Shown: positions 13,420-21,015 of the stretch, in pieces
Layout: each line of letters begins with the position of its first letter
How positions within the stretch are numbered: position 1 is the stretch's first letter
Notes under the pieces: generated by a model
What the model was told of the DNA's origin: nothing
The model's database searches: none
The model's input: only the letters and a program-made list of their open reading frames with translations
Source of the DNA: Candidatus Omnitrophota bacterium
Lineage (GTDB): Bacteria > Omnitrophota > Omnitrophia > Omnitrophales > Aquincolibacteriaceae
Reading direction: 5' to 3'
Assembly (NCBI GenBank): GCA_016196565.1
Contig: JACPXK010000003.1
Location: 1 to 56,698, forward strand
DNA length: 56,698 bases
Program-made: the position numbers and the translations under genes

Positions 13420-14639
13420 CGCTTACACTTAAAGATTATGAAGCTTCGGCGGGATATCAGGCCATTGAAGAGCTTTACATGCTGGCGGAAAAAACCAAAG
13501 GCCTTTCGGTTCAAAACATCAATTCCACGGCGGTGGGCGGCGGTGTGGCTGAAATTTTGAACCGCATGGTGCCCTTTCTGGGAGAGCTTGGCGTGAATGC
13601 CAAGTGGGATGTCATTAAAGGCGGTGACAGCTTTTATAAAGTGACCAAAAAATTTCATAATGCCCTTCACGGAAAAGAAGAAGTTCTCAGTGCTGCTGAT
13701 TTTAATGCCTTTCTTGAAACCAGCGAAATGAACAACCGCCTTATGGAACTGGGCGGGGATGTGATTTTCGTGCATGATCCTCAGCCTATTGCGCTCATTG
13801 ACCGGAAGCCCAACATGAATTCCAAATGGATTTGGCGTTGTCATATCGATATCTCGCATCCGAGTCCCCAGGTTTGGAATTTTCTCCGGCCTTTTATCGA
13901 CCGGTATGACGCCGCGGTTTTTTCCGCGCCAACTTTTAGCCAGGAGCTTCCCATCCGCCAATTTTTAATTCCGGTTTCCATCGATCCCTTGAGTGACAAG
14001 AATAAAGAATTGCCGCAGCCTACGATTGACGGAGTGCTTCAAAGATTTCACATCGATAAAGAAAAACCCATCATCACACAGATTTCCCGCTTCGATTATC
14101 TAAAAGATCCCCTGGGTGTGATTGAGGCTTTTGAAATGGTTCAGAAGCATTTTGATTGTCAGCTGATTTTAGCGGGAGGCGAGGCCACCGATGATCCGGA
14201 ATCGGTGGAGGTTTTGGCGAAAACCCGCGAGCGTGCCAGCCGTAATTCCGACATTCATGTGCTGGCCATTCCTTCCGGCAGCGATATCGAAATCAACGCG
14301 CTCCAGCGCGCCTCTGCCGTCGTGGTTCAAAAATCATTAAAAGAAGGATTTGGGCTTACGGTTTCGGAAGCCTTATGGAAGGGCAGGCCCATGGTGGCCT
14401 CGGCCGTGGGAGGCATTACCCTCCAAGTGACCCATCGTTATTCCGGTTTGCTTTGCCACAGCATTGAAGGTGCGGCTTTTGCCATCAAACAGCTTTTGCA
14501 AAACCCCGGTTATGCCAAAAAACTGGGGGAAAACGGCCGCGAGCATGTACGCCAGAATTTTCTTTTGACCCGCCATTTGAGGGATTATCTCCTCCTCTTC
14601 CTTTCCCTTTATCATCCCGAAGACGTTGTCCGGCTTTGA
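13416..14639 (+). CDS. treT: Trehalose synthase of the TreT type (GT4)
   Basis: 407 residues; starts in an ATGA overlap with the DUF5752 gene. GT-B fold: N-terminal SVQNINSTAVGGGVAEILNRMVPFLGELGVNAKW is the characteristic TreT glycine-rich loop, and HDPQPIALI and WRCHIDIS complete the acceptor side. The C-terminal donor half has QISRFDYLKDPLGVIEAFEMV and the E-x7-E motif in KEGFGLTVSEALWKGRPMVAS. TreT makes trehalose from a nucleotide-glucose and glucose, so the pair probably supplies an osmoprotectant or storage sugar. Family assignment is firm; strict product specificity is not provable from sequence. Confidence 0.85.
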   Translation: MTLTLKDYEASAGYQAIEELYMLAEKTKGLSVQNINSTAVGGGVAEILNRMVPFLGELGVNAKWDVIKGGDSFYKVTKKFHNALHGKEEVLSAADFNAFLETSEMNNRLMELGGDVIFVHDPQPIALIDRKPNMNSKWIWRCHIDISHPSPQVWNFLRPFIDRYDAAVFSAPTFSQELPIRQFLIPVSIDPLSDKNKELPQPTIDGVLQRFHIDKEKPIITQISRFDYLKDPLGVIEAFEMVQKHFDCQLILAGGEATDDPESVEVLAKTRERASRNSDIHVLAIPSGSDIEINALQRASAVVVQKSLKEGFGLTVSEALWKGRPMVASAVGGITLQVTHRYSGLLCHSIEGAAFAIKQLLQNPGYAKKLGENGREHVRQNFLLTRHLRDYLLLFLSLYHPEDVVRL

Positions 14640-14645
14640 TATAAT
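14637..14645 (+). promoter_or_regulatory. Extended -10 promoter overlapping the treT stop codon
   Basis: TGATATAAT (14637-14645): the TGA is the treT stop and also the TG of the extended -10. No convincing -35. Start near 14652, giving a ~35-nt leader for the first glycan cluster. Confidence 0.45.
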
Positions 14646-14686
14646 GCCCTGGTAAAACCACCTACTTTGACTTAAAATTGGGCCCC

Positions 14687-16678
14687 GTGAATCCCATATT
14701 CCATCCTAAACTTAGCATTCTCCTGCCGGTTTATAACGGCGAAAAATTTTTGCGCGAAGCCGTGGAAAGCATTTTGAATCAGTCTTTCGCGGATTTTGAA
14801 TTAATTGCTATCGATGATGGATCATCTGACCAGACATGGGGTATTCTTCACGATTTCGCGTTAAAGGATTTAAGGATACGGCTTTTGCGGAATGATGAAA
14901 ACTTGGGGCTTTCCGAAACTTTATCGAAGGGTTTTAAAGAATGCCATGGTGAATATTTTGTCCGTCATGACAGTGATGATGTTTCAGCCCCTCATCGTTT
15001 CGAGCGCCAAATTGAATTCCTGGATAAAAATCCAAAGATCGGTGCCGTGGGTTCGATGACGGAATACATTGATGCCGATGGTAATTTTTTAGGCAAACAG
15101 CATCAAGCCTGGTCTTGTGAAGAAGTGCGGGCGCATCTTCTGATGATTAATTGTTTTTGCACGACTTCCGTGATGATTCGCAGAAACCTCATTCCTGATG
15201 CGGGAGGATTGACCTCGGTTTCGAAATGGGCGGAGGACTATGAATTTTTCGACCGTCTTTCTCAAATCACTTCGATGACGGTTTTGCCGGAGGTGTTGGT
15301 GCATTACCGCTTATGGGAAAATTATTTCACGAAAATTCACCGCCGGGAGCAAATGCAAAATGCCTTTCAAATTTCACTCCGAGCTCTTCGCCGCAGGCTC
15401 GACAATCCCAATTTCACAGAGGCCGCTTACCGCCGCTTTTGGTACGCCTATTTTGAGCAAGAAGGTTTGATTGAAGATGAAAAAACTTATCTCAAACCCG
15501 AGGACATTCACAAACTCCGCTCTTTTTTCGAGCTTATCCGTTCCGACATTTCCCTTAAAAAAGTTTGGGGGCATCTTCTTCCATTAGAAACACCGGCCCA
15601 TCAGCACGATTCTGAGAGGCCAAGAATTTATCATCTCGCTTCCGATTATCCCGCGGCAAGCTGGGGAACGGCGCTTATTTATCAATGGGTAAGGCTCGCG
15701 AGACGAAACGGTTTTGAAGCCTTTATTCTTCATGCGTGTAGACCTTTCAAAATTCCGTGGTTGGATATTGAAGATATTCCCATTTGTTATGCCGACGATC
15801 CGGATTTTATTTTGCAGCCAGACGATATCTTGATTGTTCCCGAAATTTTAATCGAAGAAGAATTGGTTTTGCAGGCAAGATGCCGCAAGGTTGTTCACAT
15901 TCAAAACGTTTTTTTTATTTCATTGCCCGGCGAAGAACCTCCCGATTATGCCGGATTAGGCTATGAAGCCATCCTATCAACCCTGCCGCATGTCGAGGAG
16001 GTCATTCAAAAGCATTACGCGGGGATTCCTGTTTACGATATTCCTCCTCATGTGGCACCTTATTTTTACCTTTACCCCGAAGATGTGAAAAACATAAAGC
16101 GCAAAAAACAAATTCTTCTTTATCCGAAAAAAGACAGTCTTGATTATGATACTTTCAAAAAAATTCTGCTGCGCGAGCTTTCAAAAATCAATGATGACAA
16201 ACCTTGGCAGGCCCTTGAGCTTAAGGAAATGCAGCATGTCGAAGTGGCTCTGGCCATGCGGCAGTCATCCTTTTTTGTCAATCTCAATACCCATGAAGCT
16301 TTTAACTCCACGGTCCCCGAGGCCATGGCCGCCGGCTGTATTTGCTTGTGTTATGAGGCGGTCGGAGGCAAGGATTTTTTGCGTCACGGCAAAAATGCTT
16401 TTGTTTATCCGAACAATCAAGTTTATGAAATTTTAGAGGATTTGCTGGCTTTGATGCGCGCGGAGGACAAAAATCAAAAACGTCTTGCCATCATGCGCCA
16501 GGCGGCTTATCAAACGGCTTTGCGCTATCAAGAGTCAGGGACAGAAAAAGCCTTGCTGGATTTTTACGAACAAATCATTCCTCGTCATTACGAGGAGGCC
16601 CGTAGGGCCGACGAAGTAATCTCGCGAGATTGCTTCGTCCGCCTTCGGCGGACTCGCAATGACGGTATAAAATGTTAG
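14687..16678 (+). CDS. Two-domain glycosyltransferase (GT2 plus GT-B/GT4-like)
   Basis: 663 residues from GTG 14687; TTG 14678 is an alternative and neither has a clear ribosome binding site. Residues ~8-240 form a GT2 domain (SILLPVYNGEKFLREAVESIL, AIDDGSSD, DSDD as the metal motif). Residues ~305-630 form a GT-B-like domain with a donor-site segment NLNTHEAFNSTVPEAMAAGC ending in a typical EAMAxG. The protein therefore probably adds two sugars. The last ~30 residues (RHYEEARRADEVISRDCFVR...) are encoded by a palindromic repeat at 16583-16664, so the natural C-terminus has been replaced or extended. First gene of the cluster 14687-23349. Confidence 0.8.
   Translation: MNPIFHPKLSILLPVYNGEKFLREAVESILNQSFADFELIAIDDGSSDQTWGILHDFALKDLRIRLLRNDENLGLSETLSKGFKECHGEYFVRHDSDDVSAPHRFERQIEFLDKNPKIGAVGSMTEYIDADGNFLGKQHQAWSCEEVRAHLLMINCFCTTSVMIRRNLIPDAGGLTSVSKWAEDYEFFDRLSQITSMTVLPEVLVHYRLWENYFTKIHRREQMQNAFQISLRALRRRLDNPNFTEAAYRRFWYAYFEQEGLIEDEKTYLKPEDIHKLRSFFELIRSDISLKKVWGHLLPLETPAHQHDSERPRIYHLASDYPAASWGTALIYQWVRLARRNGFEAFILHACRPFKIPWLDIEDIPICYADDPDFILQPDDILIVPEILIEEELVLQARCRKVVHIQNVFFISLPGEEPPDYAGLGYEAILSTLPHVEEVIQKHYAGIPVYDIPPHVAPYFYLYPEDVKNIKRKKQILLYPKKDSLDYDTFKKILLRELSKINDDKPWQALELKEMQHVEVALAMRQSSFFVNLNTHEAFNSTVPEAMAAGCICLCYEAVGGKDFLRHGKNAFVYPNNQVYEILEDLLALMRAEDKNQKRLAIMRQAAYQTALRYQESGTEKALLDFYEQIIPRHYEEARRADEVISRDCFVRLRRTRNDGIKC
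16583..16664. repeat. Palindromic repeat element (82 bp) encoding a protein C-terminus
   Basis: The outer arms CGTCATTACGAG and CTCGCAATGACG are inverted copies (one mismatch), the centre is CTCGCGAG, and each arm contains its own small hairpin (GGCCcgtaGGGCC and GTCCGCC-TTCG-GGCGGAC). It belongs to the same GTCATTGCGAG...CGAAGCAATCTCG repeat type as 19991-20080. It lies wholly in the coding frame of the upstream glycosyltransferase and ends 7 nt before the next ATG. Confidence 0.85.
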
Positions 16679-16686
16679 GCTCTTTC

Positions 16687-17451
16687 ATGAATCCTTTTTT
16701 CTTTGATCCGGCATCTTTGAGAATCGTTGCCGAAAAGAATCGTTTGCGATACGCCTTTAACGAACCCTTCCCTCATATTGTGATCGATGATTTTCTGCCG
16801 GCGGAGGTTTTGGAAGAAGTTCTCGGCGAATTTCCCAAACCCGGTGAGATCGATTGGATTCATTACCGGGGAAAGCATGAATTGAAGCTGGAGTCGAAGA
16901 AAGAAAAAGAATTGGGACTTTTCACGCGGCATTTGATCGCTCAAATGAATGGCTCGGATTTTTTGAATTTTCTGGAAAATCTGAGCGGAATCAAAGGCCT
17001 GGTATCGGACCCGCATCTTTTCGGCGGCGGTCTTCATCAAATTGAAAGGGGAGGCCATCTGTCTATTCATGCGGATTTTAACTGGCATCCCCGCTTGAAA
17101 CTCGATCGCCGGGTCAATCTCCTACTTTATCTTAATCAAGATTGGAAAGAAGAATATGGGGGCCATTTGGAACTCTGGGACCGTCCCATGACGCGCGCCG
17201 TTCAGAGAATACTCCCTGTTTTTAATCGCTGTGTTATTTTTTCGAGTTCGGATTATTCCTTTCACGGCCATCCCGATTTGCTCACTTGTCCTTCCGGATG
17301 GACGCGCAAATCCTTGGCCCTTTATTACTATACGAACGGCCGGCCGGCGCACGAAAAAAATCCCAATAAAAATTCCACCCATTGGAGAAAAAGGCCGCAG
17401 GACAATTGGCAGGAAGAGCCTCCCGCTCCGATCGAGGAGCCGGCCCGGTGA
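16687..17451 (+). CDS. 2OG-Fe(II) oxygenase (prolyl-hydroxylase-like)
   Basis: 254 residues from ATG 16687; ATG 16672 is an alternative overlapping the upstream stop. Double-stranded beta-helix signature of 2-oxoglutarate oxygenases: HADFNWH supplies the HxD iron ligands, SFHGHP the distal His, and WTRKSLALYYY the Arg that binds 2-oxoglutarate. N-terminal FNEPFPHIVIDDFLP is typical of the P4H/Tpa1-like group. The enzyme would hydroxylate a protein or small molecule in the cytoplasm. Its place inside a glycosyltransferase operon (GTGA overlap with the next gene) suggests a substrate linked to the glycan or to a glycosylated protein; this is inference. Confidence 0.8.
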   Translation: MNPFFFDPASLRIVAEKNRLRYAFNEPFPHIVIDDFLPAEVLEEVLGEFPKPGEIDWIHYRGKHELKLESKKEKELGLFTRHLIAQMNGSDFLNFLENLSGIKGLVSDPHLFGGGLHQIERGGHLSIHADFNWHPRLKLDRRVNLLLYLNQDWKEEYGGHLELWDRPMTRAVQRILPVFNRCVIFSSSDYSFHGHPDLLTCPSGWTRKSLALYYYTNGRPAHEKNPNKNSTHWRKRPQDNWQEEPPAPIEEPAR

Positions 17452-19034
17452 AAAATTTTTTGAACGAACGGCCGTGGGTTTTTCCTCTCCTGCTTTTGGG
17501 TTTTGCCGCCTTGCTTTTTGGCCGTGTCATCGGTTTTGATTTCATTAACTGGGACGATAATCTCTATGTTTATGAAAACCCTCTCATCCGCAGTTTCAGT
17601 TTCGAGTATTTGCAAAGCTGGTTTTTCCGTCCCTTTGTCCGCCTGTATGTTCCCATGCCGCTTTTATCGTTTGCCGTGGATTATCAAATCTGGGGGGCTC
17701 ACGCGGGAGGCTATCACTTTACCAACTTAGCCATTCATCTTACCAATATGCTGCTGGTTTATTTTTTATTTTTCCGGATTTTTAAAAATCCCCTGGGCGC
17801 TTTTTTGGGAGCCTTGCTTTTCGCCATTCATCCGGTTCAAGTGGAGGCTGTGGCCTGGATTTCAGAGCGCAAAACCCTTCTCTTCACGTTTTTTGCTTTA
17901 TGGGTTTGCCTCCTTAGCATGAATGCCAAAGAAAAAAGGTCGAAAACATGGGTGCTGATATTTTTTCTTTTTGCGGCCTCGCTTCTTTCCAAGCCTATGG
18001 CCGTGACGATTCCTTTACTGGTGATTCTCTACAACTTTTTTTATGGGGAAGAAACCGCTAAAAAGTCAGCCATAAAAATATTTCTCATCTTGTTTGTGCC
18101 GGTCATTGTGACCGTGACTCTAACGCTTTCTCTTTATCCTGAAATCTTAAAGGCTTATCATGGAGATGTGTTGGTCGATTTCTTTCTTCTTCCTTGGATT
18201 AATTATTTGAGTTATCTGGAACTTGTTTTCTTTCCCGTCGATCTCAGGCTTTTTTATCCGCCCGTTGATCTTGCAGTGGCAGGAATGGGTGCGCTGGTTC
18301 TTTTTTTTGCTTTGACCGCCGCTTTCATTCTTCCAGCGATTCGCGTTTTGAAGGAAAAACGGAAATTTGTTTTTTGGATTTTGTGGTTTGTCATCAGCCT
18401 TGCTCCTGTAGCGACTTTGTTTAAAGTGCCGGTGGGGGATCGTCATCTATACTTTTCTATTTTGGGAATCATCGGATTCGTCCTTTATTTTATCGAACGT
18501 TTTCCCCGGCCGGTTATTGCCCTTTTGGCAGTTTTGAATCTGGCCTGCATTCCGCTCACAGTTTCGCAGCTTTCGGTTTGGCGGAATTCCGAAACGCTTT
18601 GGACAAATATTTTGAAAAAAGACCCCGCGAATTTCCGGGCTCTGGTTCAGCTTGCCGACTATTATCAAGGCCGGGGACGTTTCGAGGAGGCGATTCAATT
18701 GCAGCGTGTTCTTATCGAGTACTTTCCCGATGATATTTATCCTTACATTAATCTCTCCAATCTTTTGCTTGCCGGCGGACGTGTCGATGAAGTCAAACCG
18801 GTTGTGGAACTTTTCGCCAAGCGGCATTCCAATCATCCCGAGCTTTGGGTTTTGAAAGCGGCTGTCGCTCATTTCGAAGGGGACGCGGCAGGGGCGGAAG
18901 GGTATTTGAAAAAGGCATTGGAGATTAATCCTCATACTTATTCTGCGTTAACGAATCTCGGGAAAATTTATCTGGATCAGGGAAGATTTTCCGAGGCGAA
19001 AGAACTGCTTCAGAAAGCGGAAAATGGAAAATAA
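17448..19034 (+). CDS. TMTC/PMT-like membrane protein with C-terminal TPRs
   Basis: 528 residues. GTG 17448 preferred: GAGGAG lies 8 nt upstream and the start overlaps the upstream stop as GTGA; a longer ATG start at 17382 would overlap the oxygenase by 70 bp. About ten transmembrane helices from residue ~10. FDFINWDDNLYVYENPLI contains the WDD acidic motif of GT-C enzymes, and HPVQVEAVAWISERKTLL is diagnostic of the TMTC-type family. Residues ~400-528 hold three to four TPR units (PANFRALVQLADYYQGRGRFEEA, and so on). Probably a lipid-linked-sugar-dependent O-glycosyltransferase in the inner membrane. Confidence 0.78.
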   Translation: MKNFLNERPWVFPLLLLGFAALLFGRVIGFDFINWDDNLYVYENPLIRSFSFEYLQSWFFRPFVRLYVPMPLLSFAVDYQIWGAHAGGYHFTNLAIHLTNMLLVYFLFFRIFKNPLGAFLGALLFAIHPVQVEAVAWISERKTLLFTFFALWVCLLSMNAKEKRSKTWVLIFFLFAASLLSKPMAVTIPLLVILYNFFYGEETAKKSAIKIFLILFVPVIVTVTLTLSLYPEILKAYHGDVLVDFFLLPWINYLSYLELVFFPVDLRLFYPPVDLAVAGMGALVLFFALTAAFILPAIRVLKEKRKFVFWILWFVISLAPVATLFKVPVGDRHLYFSILGIIGFVLYFIERFPRPVIALLAVLNLACIPLTVSQLSVWRNSETLWTNILKKDPANFRALVQLADYYQGRGRFEEAIQLQRVLIEYFPDDIYPYINLSNLLLAGGRVDEVKPVVELFAKRHSNHPELWVLKAAVAHFEGDAAGAEGYLKKALEINPHTYSALTNLGKIYLDQGRFSEAKELLQKAENGK

Positions 19035-21015
19035 TTTCACCGTCATTATCCCTGCCCGTAATGCGTGGAAAACGCTCGGAGTTTGTCTTGACGCTGTTCT
19101 CCGTTCTTCCTCACGTCCTTATGAAGTGATTGTGGTCGATGACGGCTCTACCGATGGTACCGCGGCGGTGGCTTCGGCCTATCCTTGCCGGGTTTTATCG
19201 ATGAATCTGGGAGAGGGGCCTATGCAGCCCCGGTTTTACGGCGCTCGCGAAGCCAAATCCGAAATTTGTATTTTTGTGGATTCCGATGTCAGAGTGAAAG
19301 CCGATACTTTTTCGAAAATCTTGAAGCATTTTGAAAATTCCGGCATTAGCGCCGTAACGGGTATTTTAGAGGCCAACGGCGGCTGCGGAGGATTTTTCAG
19401 CGCTTATAAAAATGAATACATGAATTATATTTTTAAAAAGCAGCCGGCCCAGTCCCATTTCCTTTACGGTTCTTTATGGGCCATTCGCAAAAAGGATTTG
19501 ATTTATTTTGAGCCGGTATCCGCGCCTTTCGGCAGTCTTGTGTCGGATACGGAAATGGGAATGAGACTGGCGGCGCAGGGTAAAAATATTTTTCTCGATT
19601 ACGATCTCGAAATAGAGCATTTTAAAAGGTACGATTTTTTTAAGCTTTTGCGTAATGATTTCGTGATTCCTTTCATGTTCGCTCAAATATTTTTTGTTTA
19701 CGCCAAGTCTTCTCAAATTGCATCTAAAAAAAGTTTTTCCCACGCTCGCGCGGGACAGGTCTTTGTTTCTTTACTGGCCCTGCTGGGTTTTTTCAGTTTT
19801 TTGATGGGATGGATTGCGGTTTCTCTCGCGTTATTTTTAATGGTCGAGATTTATTGGGGAGCATTTTTAAAGATCCTGACAAAAAACCGCGGATTTTTAT
19901 TCGCCTGTAAGGCCGCAGTTTTTATTCCTCTGGACGCTGCCGTCATGTTTTTGGGAATGGTTGCGGGTTTTGTTTTTGTCGTAATAGCGAAAAGCGAGAT
20001 TGCTTCGGTCGCTACGCTCCCTCGCAATGACGGCGCTGTCATTGCGAGGAGGCCGAAGGCCGACGAAGCAATCTCGCTTTCCCAATCTCTCGTCAGTGTC
20101 ATTATGCTGAGCTATAATTATGAAAAATATCTCGATCAAGCTATTCAATCGGTTCTGAATCAAACCTATTCCAATTTCGAATTGATCATTATGGATGACG
20201 GCTCTCGAGATCATTCATTAGAAATACTGGAGCGTTATCAAAAGACTTATCCCGAAAAAATCAAAATATTCACCCATCCCGGAAAAACAAACCAGGGGAT
20301 TGTCAAAAGCTATGAACTCGCTTTTTCAAAAGTCTCGGGGGAGTTCATCGCTTTTCTCGAAGCCGATGATTTTTGGTATCCGGAAAATCTCGAAAAAAAA
20401 ATCCGGGCCTTTCAGCAAAATTCCGAAGTGGGCGTGGTTTTTTCAAGCTATCGGCCTTTCGGAAATTTTTTGGCCTCGCTTTATTGGAAGTTTTACCGGT
20501 TCGCTATAGCTCAAACCATTCCTTCAAATAGGCCGGTGGATTTATTCGGACAGTTCCTGCGCCGTAATCCCGTGGCCTCATTTACCCATTTTGTCATGCG
20601 GAAAAGCCTTCTGGCCCGAATTGTCGCGCCGGCGCGACAATTGAAGAATTATGATTGGTGGGTGCTGGGACATTTAAGCGTTTCGACCCTTTTCTACTTC
20701 ATCCCTGAAAAATTGACGGCTTGGAGAATTCATTCCAAAAGTTCCGGCTATGGCCGTGTCGGGACTTTAGCGCTTGTCAGACTTCACTCCTTCCTTATGA
20801 AATATTATGAATCACTGCTGGAAATGATAGCCAGTACCTCCTTGCTTCAAAGAAAATCACAGCTGGAACGTTCTTATGCCCTTCTTCGGGCGATCAAGGA
20901 AAGAAAATGGGCGTTTCTTTGCGGCAGAATCATTTGCCATCCCTTAACCGCCTTGCGTTTTTTGGGCTTTTTCATTTTGAGGAATTTAATGTTTCTGAAG
21001 GAGCGGGAGGCTTAA
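19024..21015 (+). CDS. Tandem GT2 glycosyltransferase joined by a repeat-encoded linker
   Basis: 663 residues; ATG overlaps the upstream stop by 11 nt. First GT2 domain ~1-230: FTVIIPARNAWKTL, VVDDGSTDG, DSDV metal motif, followed by two or three membrane helices to ~322. Second GT2 domain ~354-560: SVIMLSYNYEKYLDQAIQSVLNQT, IMDDGSRDHS, LEADDFW. The ~30 residues between them (KSEIASVATLPRND...ARRPKADEAIS) are the translation of a 90-bp palindromic repeat. Two once-separate genes may therefore have been fused, or one interrupted in frame, by the repeat. Both GT2 domains look intact. Confidence 0.82.
   Translation: MENNFTVIIPARNAWKTLGVCLDAVLRSSSRPYEVIVVDDGSTDGTAAVASAYPCRVLSMNLGEGPMQPRFYGAREAKSEICIFVDSDVRVKADTFSKILKHFENSGISAVTGILEANGGCGGFFSAYKNEYMNYIFKKQPAQSHFLYGSLWAIRKKDLIYFEPVSAPFGSLVSDTEMGMRLAAQGKNIFLDYDLEIEHFKRYDFFKLLRNDFVIPFMFAQIFFVYAKSSQIASKKSFSHARAGQVFVSLLALLGFFSFLMGWIAVSLALFLMVEIYWGAFLKILTKNRGFLFACKAAVFIPLDAAVMFLGMVAGFVFVVIAKSEIASVATLPRNDGAVIARRPKADEAISLSQSLVSVIMLSYNYEKYLDQAIQSVLNQTYSNFELIIMDDGSRDHSLEILERYQKTYPEKIKIFTHPGKTNQGIVKSYELAFSKVSGEFIAFLEADDFWYPENLEKKIRAFQQNSEVGVVFSSYRPFGNFLASLYWKFYRFAIAQTIPSNRPVDLFGQFLRRNPVASFTHFVMRKSLLARIVAPARQLKNYDWWVLGHLSVSTLFYFIPEKLTAWRIHSKSSGYGRVGTLALVRLHSFLMKYYESLLEMIASTSLLQRKSQLERSYALLRAIKERKWAFLCGRIICHPLTALRFLGFFILRNLMFLKEREA
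19991..20080. repeat. 90-bp palindromic repeat in frame inside a glycosyltransferase gene
   Basis: AAAGCGAGATTGCTTCG (19991-20007) is a perfect 17-bp inverted copy of CGAAGCAATCTCGCTTT (20064-20080). CTCGCAATGAC (20021-20031) and GTCATTGCGAG (20038-20048) form the inner perfect 11-bp arms. Exactly 90 bp, so it adds 30 codons without changing frame. It has the same core sequences as the element at 16583-16664 but the halves are arranged in the opposite order. Confidence 0.9.
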
